Positions 1 to 6,151 of a stretch of 8,544 nucleotides of DNA are shown one piece after another. Each line of letters opens with the position of its first letter. The first letter of the stretch is position 1. A model generated the notes under the pieces. The model saw only the letters and a program-made list of their open reading frames with translations. It was not told where the DNA came from and searched no databases. A program made the position numbers and the translations under genes. Where the stretch lies: positions 1 through 8,544 of the forward strand of contig PMHC01000163.1 of assembly GCA_003156495.1 (NCBI GenBank), written 5' to 3'. The stretch comes from Acidobacteriaceae bacterium. Its GTDB lineage: Bacteria; Acidobacteriota; Terriglobia; Terriglobales; Acidobacteriaceae.

Positions 1-409
1 GCGAACTGCGCGGCTTGAAGGCTCCGCCACGTAAGAACTCTCCACCTGCGGCCTTAACGCAAGCGGCAATCTTAAAAATCTGCTCGCGGTCTTCAATCGC
101 GCACGGTCCGGCGATGATGGCCACCTGCGGACCGCCTATTTTTGCGCCATTGGCGAACTCGACCACCGTACCTTCGGGCCGCAGCGCGCGGCCGGCCAGC
201 TTGTAAGGCGCGCGAATGCGATGCACTCGCTCAACTCCGTTCAGCATTTCAAACTTCGCCAAATCGAGCGATGCCGTCGGACCCACGCCGGCCAAAATGG
301 TTTGGAACTCTCCCGTGGTGCGATGAACGGTGACGCCGCCCTCTTCCATGGCGGCAATGACGGTATAGATCTGTTCTTCGGTGGCGTTATCTTGCATAAC
401 GACGATCAT
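1..409 (-). CDS. aroF: 3-deoxy-7-phosphoheptulonate (DAHP) synthase, N-terminal part, cut by window edge
   Basis: This enzyme condenses phosphoenolpyruvate with erythrose 4-phosphate, the first step of the shikimate pathway in the cytoplasm. Only about 136 N-terminal residues are visible; the gene runs off the left edge. Residues 1-70 (MIVVMQDNATEEQIYTVI..., ending in APYKLAGR) look like the ferredoxin-like regulatory domain of Thermotoga-type (type I-beta) DAHP synthases, which in that family mediates feedback inhibition by aromatic amino acids. The catalytic barrel begins near residue 93. IIAGPC (98-103) carries the expected metal-binding Cys103, and RGGAFKPR (127-134) is the PEP/phosphate-binding strand. 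I chose ATG at 409 because AGGGA lies 7 bases upstream; a GTG at 412 directly before it is an alternative. It is last in the trpB-trpA-chorismate mutase-aroF series, 91 bases after the mutase. Family assignment is firm; the feedback ligand cannot be read from this fragment. Confidence 0.93.
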   Translation of the reverse strand, partial: MIVVMQDNATEEQIYTVIAAMEEGGVTVHRTTGEFQTILAGVGPTASLDLAKFEMLNGVERVHRIRAPYKLAGRALRPEGTVVEFANGAKIGGPQVAIIAGPCAIEDREQIFKIAACVKAAGGEFLRGGAFKPRSS

Positions 410-500
410 CACTTTATCCCTGTCTCGGACGCCTTGGCAGGCAACCCCGCGGCCGATTTTCGCCGCACAGGCTTGCTCTGCGCGCCCGCGCCGGGCCCGA

Positions 501-806
501 CTACTCGCCCTTGAAAGGGGCAGTCTGGGCATTTTTTTCGCTAGCCAGCTCATTGCGCTGCAATGCCCGCATCACGTCAATGATGCGCTCGTAGATGTGC
601 GTGAGTTCGATGTCGGGCAATGGCCCTTCGTTCACCGCGCGAATATTCGCGTAGATGATCTTTTCGCGGCCGGGTTCATAAACTGGCCGTTCGGCGGCGG
701 CTTTCACCTGGCCGATCATCTGCACTACGCGGGCCCGCTCGCTGATTAACTCCACAAGCTGGCGGTCTAAAACATCGATACGGTTACGCAATTCTTCGAT
801 GGTCAT
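501..806 (-). CDS. aroQ: chorismate mutase, AroQ class, monofunctional
   Basis: The 101-residue protein converts chorismate to prephenate, the committed step toward phenylalanine and tyrosine. Its length fits a stand-alone AroQ-type all-helical mutase. By alignment to the E. coli mutase domain, the active-site set is present: Arg7 (LRNRI), Arg24 (SERAR), Lys35 (GQVK), Glu44 in place of the usual Asp, Arg47 (EPGREK) and Gln83. The tail after residue 86 is polar and probably disordered. The start at 806 is set by GAGG 5 bases upstream and by the family's usual N-terminus. The reading frame stays open much further upstream, but only as an overlap of trpA in another frame. It lies 125 bases after trpA and 91 bases before the DAHP synthase. 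No prephenate dehydratase or dehydrogenase domain is fused. In related systems AroQ mutases can associate with type I-beta DAHP synthases, so the adjacency may be functional; that is inference. Confidence 0.92.
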   Translation of the reverse strand: MTIEELRNRIDVLDRQLVELISERARVVQMIGQVKAAAERPVYEPGREKIIYANIRAVNEGPLPDIELTHIYERIIDVMRALQRNELASEKNAQTAPFKGE

Positions 807-896
807 TGCATCCTCATGTTGCGCTGGAAGAAGCTGGTTTTTTAGCTTTCGGTTCAGCATACGCAAGCCACCGCAGTTTTGTCTGCCGTAGACGAG

Positions 897-923
897 CTGA
901 AAGTTGAGAACTGAAAACTGAAG
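897..923. repeat. CTGAAAACT-type intergenic microrepeat
   Basis: The stretch between trpA and the chorismate mutase gene contains three degenerate tandem copies of a CTGAAA/GTTGAGAA/CTGAAAACTGAA motif; on the transcribed strand this reads as repeats of TTCAGTTTTCAG. Its base composition is clearly lower in GC than the flanking genes. From memory, similar CTGAAAACTGAAAACT strings are scattered between genes in several acidobacterial genomes. No function can be assigned from the sequence. Confidence 0.5.
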
Positions 924-931
924 GCTCGCTT

Positions 932-1714
932 TTACCGGGCCGGCGCCGCTTGCGGCAAACGCAGGCCCTTGATAAATCGGGCCACCGCTCCGGCTGCCGT
1001 TTCCGGCGTCGAGCGCTCCACCAACGCAACAATCGCGCTGCCGATCACCGCGGCATCGGCGAACTCCGCAACCTGAGCGACATGCTCGGCGTTGGAGATG
1101 CCGAAACCCACAGCCACCGGCAGCTTGCTCCATCGACGGATGCGCGAGACAAGCTCGGAGGCGTCGCCGGCCACGCTTTGCCGCGTGCCCGTAACGCCGG
1201 TGCGGGAAATGGCATATATAAAACCCTTGGAGTGCTCGGCGATCGCCTGCAACCGCTCGTCGGGGCTCGTGGGCGCAGCCAGAAAAATCGGCGACAAACC
1301 CACACGATTCATCTCGGCAAGATATTCGCCGGCCTCTTCGACAATCAGGTCGGTAACCAGCACGCCGTCGGCCCCGGCCGCGGCCGCATCATCGGCGAAT
1401 TTGCTCAGGCCATAGCGCAGAATCGGATTCAAGTAGCTGAAGATCACCAGGCCGACTTGAGGCCGCGCCGCGCGCAGTTCACGCGCCAGTCCGATCACGT
1501 CTTTAAGAGAAGTACCGTGCTCCAGCGCGTGCTCGCTGGCCCGTTGAATCACCGGGCCGTCGGCCACCGGATCACTGAAGGGCACGCCGAGTTCGAGCGC
1601 ATCCGCGCCGGCATCGATCGCCGCCAGCGCAATCTCGCGCGTGGCCTCGAGCGACGGATCTCCGACGGTCAGATAAATGACGAGTCCCGGTTTGTGATCG
1701 AAACGTATCGGCAT
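932..1714 (-). CDS. trpA: tryptophan synthase alpha subunit
   Basis: TrpA cleaves indole-3-glycerol phosphate to indole and glyceraldehyde 3-phosphate and passes indole to TrpB through the alpha2-beta2 tunnel. The 260-residue product is a complete TIM barrel. Catalytic Glu41 (LELGVPFSDP) and Asp52 (VADGPVIQ) have the 11-residue spacing of Salmonella Glu49/Asp60. The phosphate-binding elements follow: ISRTGVTG, VAVGFGIS and VIGSAIV. The N-terminus reaches the TVGDP strand about 8 residues sooner than in the enterobacterial enzyme, so the outer helix is shortened. An in-frame TAA at 1727-1729 rules out a longer start. No good Shine-Dalgarno is seen, only AAGG 2 bases from the ATG, so translation may depend on the transcript from trpB. 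It lies 64 bases after trpB in the same direction, the normal partner order. Confidence 0.97.
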   Translation of the reverse strand: MPIRFDHKPGLVIYLTVGDPSLEATREIALAAIDAGADALELGVPFSDPVADGPVIQRASEHALEHGTSLKDVIGLARELRAARPQVGLVIFSYLNPILRYGLSKFADDAAAAGADGVLVTDLIVEEAGEYLAEMNRVGLSPIFLAAPTSPDERLQAIAEHSKGFIYAISRTGVTGTRQSVAGDASELVSRIRRWSKLPVAVGFGISNAEHVAQVAEFADAAVIGSAIVALVERSTPETAAGAVARFIKGLRLPQAAPAR

Positions 1715-1749
1715 AGCCTTAAAACTTTAAAACCAACTTTCCACCCTCG

Positions 1750-1763
1750 CCGCGATTTCGCGG
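1750..1763. other. small hairpin between trpB and trpA
   Basis: CCGCGA and TCGCGG form a perfect 6-bp stem around a TT (or a 5-bp stem around ATTT) in the 64-base gap between the trpB stop and the trpA start. On the transcribed minus strand no T-run follows, so it does not look like an intrinsic terminator. It could be a processing or stability element, or chance in GC-rich DNA. Confidence 0.3.
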
Positions 1764-1778
1764 CCAAGCGGAAAAGCT

Positions 1779-2987
1779 CTACAGCTTCAGCTCCCGGGCC
1801 AAAATACCCATGTCTTTATCGCCGCGGCCAGAAAGGTTCACTACTAGTATTTCATCTTTGCCCATCGTCGGCGCAATACGGATGGCTTCGGCGACGGCAT
1901 GCGCGCTTTCAAGCGCCGGCAAAATGCCTTCGGTGCGCGCTAGCTTCACCACCGCATCGAGCACCTCCTGATCGCTTCGCGCCACGTATTCGGCGCGGCC
2001 CAGGTCATGCAGCATCGCGTGCTCGGGGCCGACCGATGCGTAATCCAAACCCGCTGAAACCGAGTGCGTCTGCGCGATCTGTCCGTTCTCGTCCTGCAAC
2101 ACATACGAAAAAGCCCCCTGCAGCACTCCCGGCAGGCCACCGCGAAAACGCGCTGCATGCTCGCCTAACTTCGGGCCATAACCGCCAGCCTCAACGCCGA
2201 TCAGCCGCACCTCGCGGTCGGGAATGAACTCGTAAAAAGCGCCGATGGCGTTTGAGCCGCCGCCCACACAGGCAATCACCGCGTCGGGCAGTCTTTTTTC
2301 TTTCACTAAAATTTGTTTCTTGATCTCCTCGCCGATCACTTTCTGAAAGTCACGCACCATCGTCGGATAAGGGTGCGCGCCAAAGGCCGTGCCCAGGATG
2401 TAGAAGGTGGTGCGAACGTTGGTGACCCAATCGCGCATCGCCTCGTTGATGGCATCTTTGAGAGTTTTCGAGCCGGCCGAAACGCCGCGCACCTCTGCGC
2501 CCAGCAGCTTCATGCGCAGCACGTTCAGCTCCTGGCGCTCCATGTCCACGTCGCCCATGTAGACAACGCATTCCATCCCCAGCAGCGCACAAACCGTGGC
2601 CGTGGCCACGCCGTGTTGTCCGGCGCCGGTTTCGGCGATGATGCGTTTTTTTCCCATGCGCTTGGCCAACAATCCCTGGCCCAAAGCGTTGTTGATCTTG
2701 TGCGCGCCGGTGTGCAGCAGGTCTTCGCGCTTTAAATAAATCTTGGCTCCGCCCAGCTCCTCGGTCAGCCGCTTGCAAAAGGTCAGCGGCGTGGGCCGGC
2801 CGGCGTACTCGGTCAGCAGCGTGTACAGTTCAGCCTGGAAGGCCGGATCTTTTTTCGCTTCGTTGTAGGCGCGCTCCAACTCGTCCAGCGCCGCCACCAG
2901 CGTCTCCGGCACGTAGCGACCGCCGTAGACGCCGAAACGTCCAGGCCGCGATTCAGAAGGATTTGCCGGAAGAATAATCGACGCCAT
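1779..2987 (-). CDS. trpB: tryptophan synthase beta subunit
   Basis: TrpB is the PLP enzyme that joins indole and L-serine to make L-tryptophan in complex with TrpA. The 402-residue length is usual for the TrpB1 class. Visible features: the N-terminal [15 protein letters not shown] motif (residues 17-30); the PLP lysine Lys97 in HTGAHKINN; catalytic Glu119 in AETGAGQHG; the PLP-phosphate loop GGGSNAIG; and a C-terminal SGRGDKD. The start at 2987 is supported by AGGAG 6 bases upstream; an upstream in-frame start near 3092 lacks one and adds residues unlike the family. It is the first gene of the trpB-trpA-chorismate mutase-aroF series, with no other trp gene before it. The 106 bases before it separate it from an IS remnant, so its promoter is either there or within the remnant. 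I see no clear attenuator or leader peptide. Confidence 0.97.
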   Translation of the reverse strand: MASIILPANPSESRPGRFGVYGGRYVPETLVAALDELERAYNEAKKDPAFQAELYTLLTEYAGRPTPLTFCKRLTEELGGAKIYLKREDLLHTGAHKINNALGQGLLAKRMGKKRIIAETGAGQHGVATATVCALLGMECVVYMGDVDMERQELNVLRMKLLGAEVRGVSAGSKTLKDAINEAMRDWVTNVRTTFYILGTAFGAHPYPTMVRDFQKVIGEEIKKQILVKEKRLPDAVIACVGGGSNAIGAFYEFIPDREVRLIGVEAGGYGPKLGEHAARFRGGLPGVLQGAFSYVLQDENGQIAQTHSVSAGLDYASVGPEHAMLHDLGRAEYVARSDQEVLDAVVKLARTEGILPALESAHAVAEAIRIAPTMGKDEILVVNLSGRGDKDMGILARELKL

Positions 2988-3031
2988 AATAAACTCCTGC
3001 TTGGTTACCCGCGAGAGGGGGGAACTTTTTA

Positions 3032-3076
3032 GTGTACTAGCTCGTGGAGGCTGCGTCCGCAACAGCTCTCGTACAC
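3032..3076. repeat. interrupted inverted repeat ahead of trpB
   Basis: GTGTAC (3032-3037) pairs with GTACAC (3071-3076). AGCT tetramers continue the pairing inside after small bulges, leaving a loop of about 20 bases. It lies between trpB and the IS remnant, 45 bases upstream of the trpB start codon. It could be an operator, part of the old IS end, or chance; no regulator-binding consensus is recognised. Confidence 0.3.
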
Positions 3077-3093
3077 ACCAGGGCCGGCGCATA

Positions 3094-3412
3094 TCAAATT
3101 CCCAGTAAGTTGAGGAGGTAGGGGTGATTCCAGGCGTCTTTTGAGTCGTTTTCCTTTGATACTTTGTTTTGAGGATTTGTCTTGTTTGAGCAGGTGGAGT
3201 GCGATGCGGTTGAGGGTGGAGAAGTTCTGCGCCGGGTGGCCTGCGCGTTTGCGGTCAAGATCTTCGCCGCACGCAGCGATGTCGTTCCAACTCTCGGCTC
3301 CGCTCAACACCGCTGCAATCGCTATGAGAAGGATCTCTTCGCGCAGATGCTCCAGGTTTCGTTCCACGCGCGGGCCCGGCAACTCCGCAAAATACTTCAG
3401 GGAATTTTTTAT
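3094..3412 (-). pseudogene. ISAs1-family transposase remnant, internally deleted and frameshifted
   Basis: This is a scar of an ISAs1-type insertion sequence, not a working gene. Read from 3412, the frame gives KNSLKYFAELPGPRVERN and then EILLIAIAAVLSGAESWNDI, the N-terminal signature of ISAs1 (H-repeat-like) transposases. It then jumps, near 3255-3270, to [19 protein letters not shown] and [18 protein letters not shown], which is the far C-terminus. The catalytic DDE core of roughly 250 or more residues is missing. A single extra A in an A-run (T4 at 3139-3142 on the plus strand) shifts the frame; in the shifted frame the expected ending [14 protein letters not shown] and a TGA at 3094-3096 appear. 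The expected start codon reads ATA, and the conserved DPR is GPR. Intact relatives are about 370-380 residues. It lies 20 bases beyond the stop of the upstream unknown gene and 106 bases ahead of trpB. No pair of terminal repeats could be located. Confidence 0.85.
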
Positions 3413-3432
3413 GAAGCAAATGTGAAAGTGCT

Positions 3433-4266
3433 CTAAAATCCCATTCCCTCGGCCGCATGCAAAAGCACCGGATAAGACACGCCCGTAGCCGCGGCAATTT
3501 GCTGCTTATCGGCGGGGCTCCACGAGCGTTCCACTTCTGCGAGTTTCGCTTTGCGCCCGTTCAGCTTCGCCCTGATTTCGGTCTTCGACTGCGCGCTGGT
3601 CACAAATGAATCGATCGTATGCATGGCGGCGTCGAGCGTCGCGATCACCACCGTTCCGGTTTCCTGGCTTTTCGGGTCGCTGACTTTAGCTGCGGCCAGT
3701 AGCGTATCGGCATCATTGACCGCCGTATCCACCAGCGCTTCGACGTTTGTCCAGGCCGTGGTTTTGCTCGCGCTCGACGCCGCCGAAAGATAATCGGAGA
3801 CCGGTTTTTTCAGATTCGTCAAATCCGTTTCGACCGTGGCCAGCGCCGTGGTCACGTTGGTCGAGCTCGTAGTCGCGCTCGATGCGCCCACCGCCGAATA
3901 AATCGTCAGCGCTTCGTTAATCAGGCTCACCACCGTCGGCAGATAAGCATCGATTTCGCTGACGACTTTGTTGACCGTAGCGGCCGAGCAGCCAGCCGTA
4001 GGCAGCGAACCCGCCATCAGTAGCGCAACCAGCAACCATGCGCCCAGCTTGGCCGGTGCGTGGCCGCTCTTTGCGCCGGGATCTTTAGCCAGCAGCCCCA
4101 GAAGCGCCGTCGCCAGCGCGGAGATAAGCGAAACAACGGTGCCGGTTCCCGCCGTGCCTAGCGTGATCCCCTGCTGCGAAAGCACTCCGGTAATCGTCGT
4201 CGTGGCAATCAACACTCCCGCCACCGAGGTCTTCGGTTGTTTCCAAATATTCGCAATCACATTCAT
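3433..4266 (-). CDS. unknown membrane/lipoprotein-like protein with holin-like N-terminus
   Basis: I do not recognise this 277-residue protein as a named family. Residues 5-61 (WKQPKTSVAGVLIATTTITG ... LLGLLAKD) resemble small phage-type holin-like proteins: a WK-x-T start, two hydrophobic segments (about 13-30 and 43-60), then the AKD ending. Residues 66-74 are basic and polar. A third hydrophobic stretch, LGAWLLVALLMAGSLPTAGC (74-93), looks like a lipoprotein signal, with Cys93 in a weak lipobox (TAGC). The rest (94-277) is Ser/Thr/Ala-rich, predicted mostly helical and probably outside the cytoplasm. It ends in a charged segment (RAKLNGRKAKLAEVERSW) and a hydrophobic tail. The start at 4266 has AAGGAG 8 bases upstream; a longer frame upstream lacks support. 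It is monocistronic, divergent from the MFS gene and followed by a transposase scar. No endolysin or other phage gene is near. Possible origins are a domesticated prophage lysis gene or an envelope protein. Confidence 0.7.
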   Translation of the reverse strand: MNVIANIWKQPKTSVAGVLIATTTITGVLSQQGITLGTAGTGTVVSLISALATALLGLLAKDPGAKSGHAPAKLGAWLLVALLMAGSLPTAGCSAATVNKVVSEIDAYLPTVVSLINEALTIYSAVGASSATTSSTNVTTALATVETDLTNLKKPVSDYLSAASSASKTTAWTNVEALVDTAVNDADTLLAAAKVSDPKSQETGTVVIATLDAAMHTIDSFVTSAQSKTEIRAKLNGRKAKLAEVERSWSPADKQQIAAATGVSYPVLLHAAEGMGF

Positions 4267-4273
4267 GACAAAA

Positions 4274-4301
4274 GCTCCTTCGGAGCCGCGACTCGCGCGG
4301 C
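4274..4301 (-). promoter_or_regulatory. hairpins covering the ribosome-binding site of the unknown gene
   Basis: On the minus strand, GCTCC-GAA-GGAGC forms a 5-bp stem whose loop and 3' arm contain the AAGGAG Shine-Dalgarno (4275-4280) for the start at 4266. Directly upstream, and overlapping it by two bases, GCCGCG-CGAGT-CGCGGC forms a 6-bp stem (4285-4301). The two hairpins are mutually exclusive at their junction. Pairing could hide or expose the ribosome-binding site; whether this is real regulation or GC-rich chance cannot be told from one sequence. Confidence 0.35.
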
Positions 4302-4326
4302 GGCAGTAGTCATTCAATTTGTTCCG

Positions 4327-4354
4327 CACGGGCCGGCATTCGCAGCCGGCCGTG
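4327..4354. other. GC-rich hairpin
   Basis: CACGG-G-CCGGC and GCCGGCCGTG pair over 10 bp with one bulged G, around a 7-base loop (ATTCGCA). It lies about 60 bases upstream of the start of the unknown minus-strand gene. No T-run follows on either strand, so it is not a standard intrinsic terminator. It may be a leader structure or part of a repetitive element. Confidence 0.4.
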
Positions 4355-4431
4355 TACATGGTCGAAAAGCGCTCTCAAAACCAGGATGTTGTCGTGTTTC
4401 CAGTCACCGCGCCCAGTAGAGAGACGCTAAC

Positions 4432-4585
4432 GCCAGACAAACGGACGGCTGCGGCGGAAGCGCAGGCGCGCGGCTCTCCGCCGACCGGCCCCGGCCGAAA
4501 TTCAAGGGGGAGTTGATGGAGAGAAGCGCAGGGGGAAGGGGAAGGAAACTACCCGGTCGCCGCCGCAGCCGTCCGTTTGTCAGGC
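4432..4585. repeat. 154-bp element with near-perfect 26-bp inverted repeats
   Basis: The left arm (4432-4457) and right arm (4560-4585) are inverted copies over 26 bases with one mismatch; the inner 22 bases (4436-4457 and 4560-4581, starting GACAAACGGA and ending TGCGGCGG) are identical. The 102-base loop contains a second pair of complementary blocks, CGACCGG (4482-4488) with CCGGTCG (4553-4559), and CTCTCC (4474-4479) with GGAGAG (4518-4523), plus a purine-rich right half. No protein is encoded between the arms. It looks like a MITE or other palindromic intergenic repeat, or a very stable RNA hairpin. A clear target-site duplication is not visible; GCTA occurs near both ends (4426-4429 and 4584-4587) but overlaps the right arm. 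Confidence 0.8.
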
Positions 4586-4831
4586 TATCAACAAGGATAG
4601 GGAATTCGAGGCAAATTCTATGCAAATCGGCGCGTTACCCGCACCGCTGAAAAGAATCGAGTTGGCAAAAAATTTTACACGCAGCCGCTTGACGAATAAT
4701 CGCCGCCGTTTTTTTCGGGCCGCGCGATCGTTAACTTACGCCGTCGTGAACCGGGCGTGAGACCCGTCCACATTGCCGCGCGCGTTATCGGCCTGGCGGC
4801 GAACATCGAGGTATACCCTGAAAATAGACTC

Positions 4832-6151
4832 ATGCAACCAGCTTCCCCACAGCCGCGTCGCGGACTTGAGGCCTTCGCCTTCCGCAACTTTCGGCGGTAT
4901 CAACTCGCGCGCGGCATGGCCGTTCTCGGCTCCGAAGCGCAGGCGGTCGCGGTTGCTTGGCAGGTTTACTCGATCACGCATCGCGCCATCGACCTCGGCT
5001 TCACCGGCCTGGCGCTGTTTTTGCCCGGCCTGATTTTTCTTTTGCCGGCCGGCCACGTCGCCGATCGCTTCGACCGCCGCAAGGTTATTTTGATCTGCTA
5101 CGCGCTGCAACTGCTCGCCACCTGCGCATTGTTTCTGCTGGCTTGGCGCGATACGCATAGCATTCTCTCCATCTACGCCGTGCTGTTTGTCATCGGCATG
5201 GGGCGCGCTTTCTCTTCGCCGGCCAACTCGGCCTTTATTCCGCACCTGGTTCCAGAAAAACATTTCGTCAACGCTGTCACCTGGGGCGGCGCCATCTTCC
5301 AGCTCGCCAACATCACCGGCCCAGCGCTCGGCGGCCTGCTCTTTACCCTGCCGCTGTCGCGCTTTGCCTCAGCCGCGCGGCTGGAGGGCGCGGCCATCGT
5401 CTATCTATTCGCCATCGCCACGCTGATCTGGTTTTTGGCTTGGGTGGGAACGCTCCGCGTGCGCACAGAGCGCCTCGATCACCGCGCCGTTTCGCTCAAG
5501 GTTCTGCTGGCCGGCTTTGAGTACGTGCGCCGCGCCCGCATTCTGCTGGCTTCTTTCTCGCTCGACCTGTTCGTCGTTCTGCTGGGCGGAGCGGTGGCGC
5601 TGATGCCCATCTTCGCGCACGAGATTCTGCATCAAGGCCCGCGCGGCCTCGGCCTGCTGCGCGCCGCTCCCGCCGCCGGGGCCGTCACCATGTCGCTTGT
5701 TCTGGCGCGCTTTCCGCTGCGCCGCCGCGCCGGCCGCTGGCTCTTCGCCGGCGTCTCGGTCTTCGGCGCGGCCACCGTCGTTTTCGGGCTCTCCCACAGC
5801 CTTTGGCTGTCGCTGATCGCGCTTTACATCGTCGGCGCATCGGATACGATCAGCGTCATCATCCGCGGTTCACTGCTACAGTTGGCCACGCCACCGGCGA
5901 TGCGCGGCCGCGTCAGCGCCGTCAATTCGCTCTTCATCGGCGCTTCGAACGAACTCGGCCAGTTCGAAAGCGGCCTGACCGCGCAATGGTGGGGAGCGGT
6001 GCGCGCCGTGGTGATCGGCGGCCTGGGCGCGCTCACCGTGGCCGGCCTCTGGTCCACCGTCTTTCCCGAACTGCGCAACGTAGATGAGCTGACCGCCGAA
6101 AGCCTGCGCAAGCGCATCCCCCAAGGCAAAGAAATTCTCTCTGACTTGTAG
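4832..6151 (+). CDS. MFS transporter, EntS/MFS_3-like exporter
   Basis: A 439-residue integral inner-membrane protein with about 12 hydrophobic segments, of the major facilitator superfamily. The loop between segments 2 and 3 carries motif A (GHVADRFDRRK, residues 74-84), typical of proton-driven antiporters. The halves are joined by a polar loop (RVRTERLDHRAVSLK) before LLAGFEYVRRA, and the later RGRVSAVNSLFIGA segment resembles EntS and related MFS_3 proteins. Those relatives export siderophores or macrolides; the substrate here is unknown, and no siderophore genes are in view. The start at 4832 matches the usual short N-terminus, although no clear Shine-Dalgarno precedes it; an in-frame GTG at 4757 would add 25 residues. 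It stands alone, divergent from the unknown protein and convergent with rpoN. Its TAG overlaps the first base of a palindromic element, which may terminate transcription. Confidence 0.88.
   Translation: MQPASPQPRRGLEAFAFRNFRRYQLARGMAVLGSEAQAVAVAWQVYSITHRAIDLGFTGLALFLPGLIFLLPAGHVADRFDRRKVILICYALQLLATCALFLLAWRDTHSILSIYAVLFVIGMGRAFSSPANSAFIPHLVPEKHFVNAVTWGGAIFQLANITGPALGGLLFTLPLSRFASAARLEGAAIVYLFAIATLIWFLAWVGTLRVRTERLDHRAVSLKVLLAGFEYVRRARILLASFSLDLFVVLLGGAVALMPIFAHEILHQGPRGLGLLRAAPAAGAVTMSLVLARFPLRRRAGRWLFAGVSVFGAATVVFGLSHSLWLSLIALYIVGASDTISVIIRGSLLQLATPPAMRGRVSAVNSLFIGASNELGQFESGLTAQWWGAVRAVVIGGLGALTVAGLWSTVFPELRNVDELTAESLRKRIPQGKEILSDL

Larger units (their letters stand above)
4267..4831. other. 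divergent intergenic region without a supported gene
   Basis: These 565 bases separate the minus-strand unknown protein from the plus-strand MFS exporter. Short open frames here are low-complexity products of the repeats and are not credible genes. The region holds a hairpin over the ribosome-binding site of the unknown gene (4274-4301), a GC-rich hairpin (4327-4354), a long inverted repeat (4432-4585) and, to its right, an AT-richer stretch (about 4586-4735) where promoters for the exporter would be expected. I could not identify a convincing -35/-10 pair on either strand. Confidence 0.7.

Noticed and set aside
807..1133. Upstream in-frame extension of the chorismate mutase frame
   Set aside because: It overlaps trpA in another frame, and its residues do not resemble any mutase N-terminus; the start at 806 has a proper Shine-Dalgarno.
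1750..1763. Intrinsic terminator between trpB and trpA
   Set aside because: The stem is only 6 bp and no T-run follows on the transcribed strand.
950..2227. Long plus-strand frame of 425 codons opposite trpA/trpB
   Set aside because: Arg/Ala/Pro-rich antisense shadow of two clear genes, a common effect in GC-rich coding DNA.
2988..3092. Upstream start for trpB
   Set aside because: The added residues do not match TrpB, and AGGAG sits 6 bases before 2987.
4404..4625. 73-codon minus-strand frame across the inverted repeat
   Set aside because: It is a translation of the repeat arms and loop (RLRRRPG, PLPPALL), with a TTG start and no family resemblance.
4757..4831. GTG start adding 25 residues to the MFS protein
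   Set aside because: The extra residues have no counterpart in the family; ATG 4832 gives a usual N-terminus. Neither has a strong ribosome-binding site, so this is not certain.
4736..5263. Minus-strand frame opposite the MFS gene start
   Set aside because: Low-complexity, charged shadow; the plus strand encodes a clear transporter.
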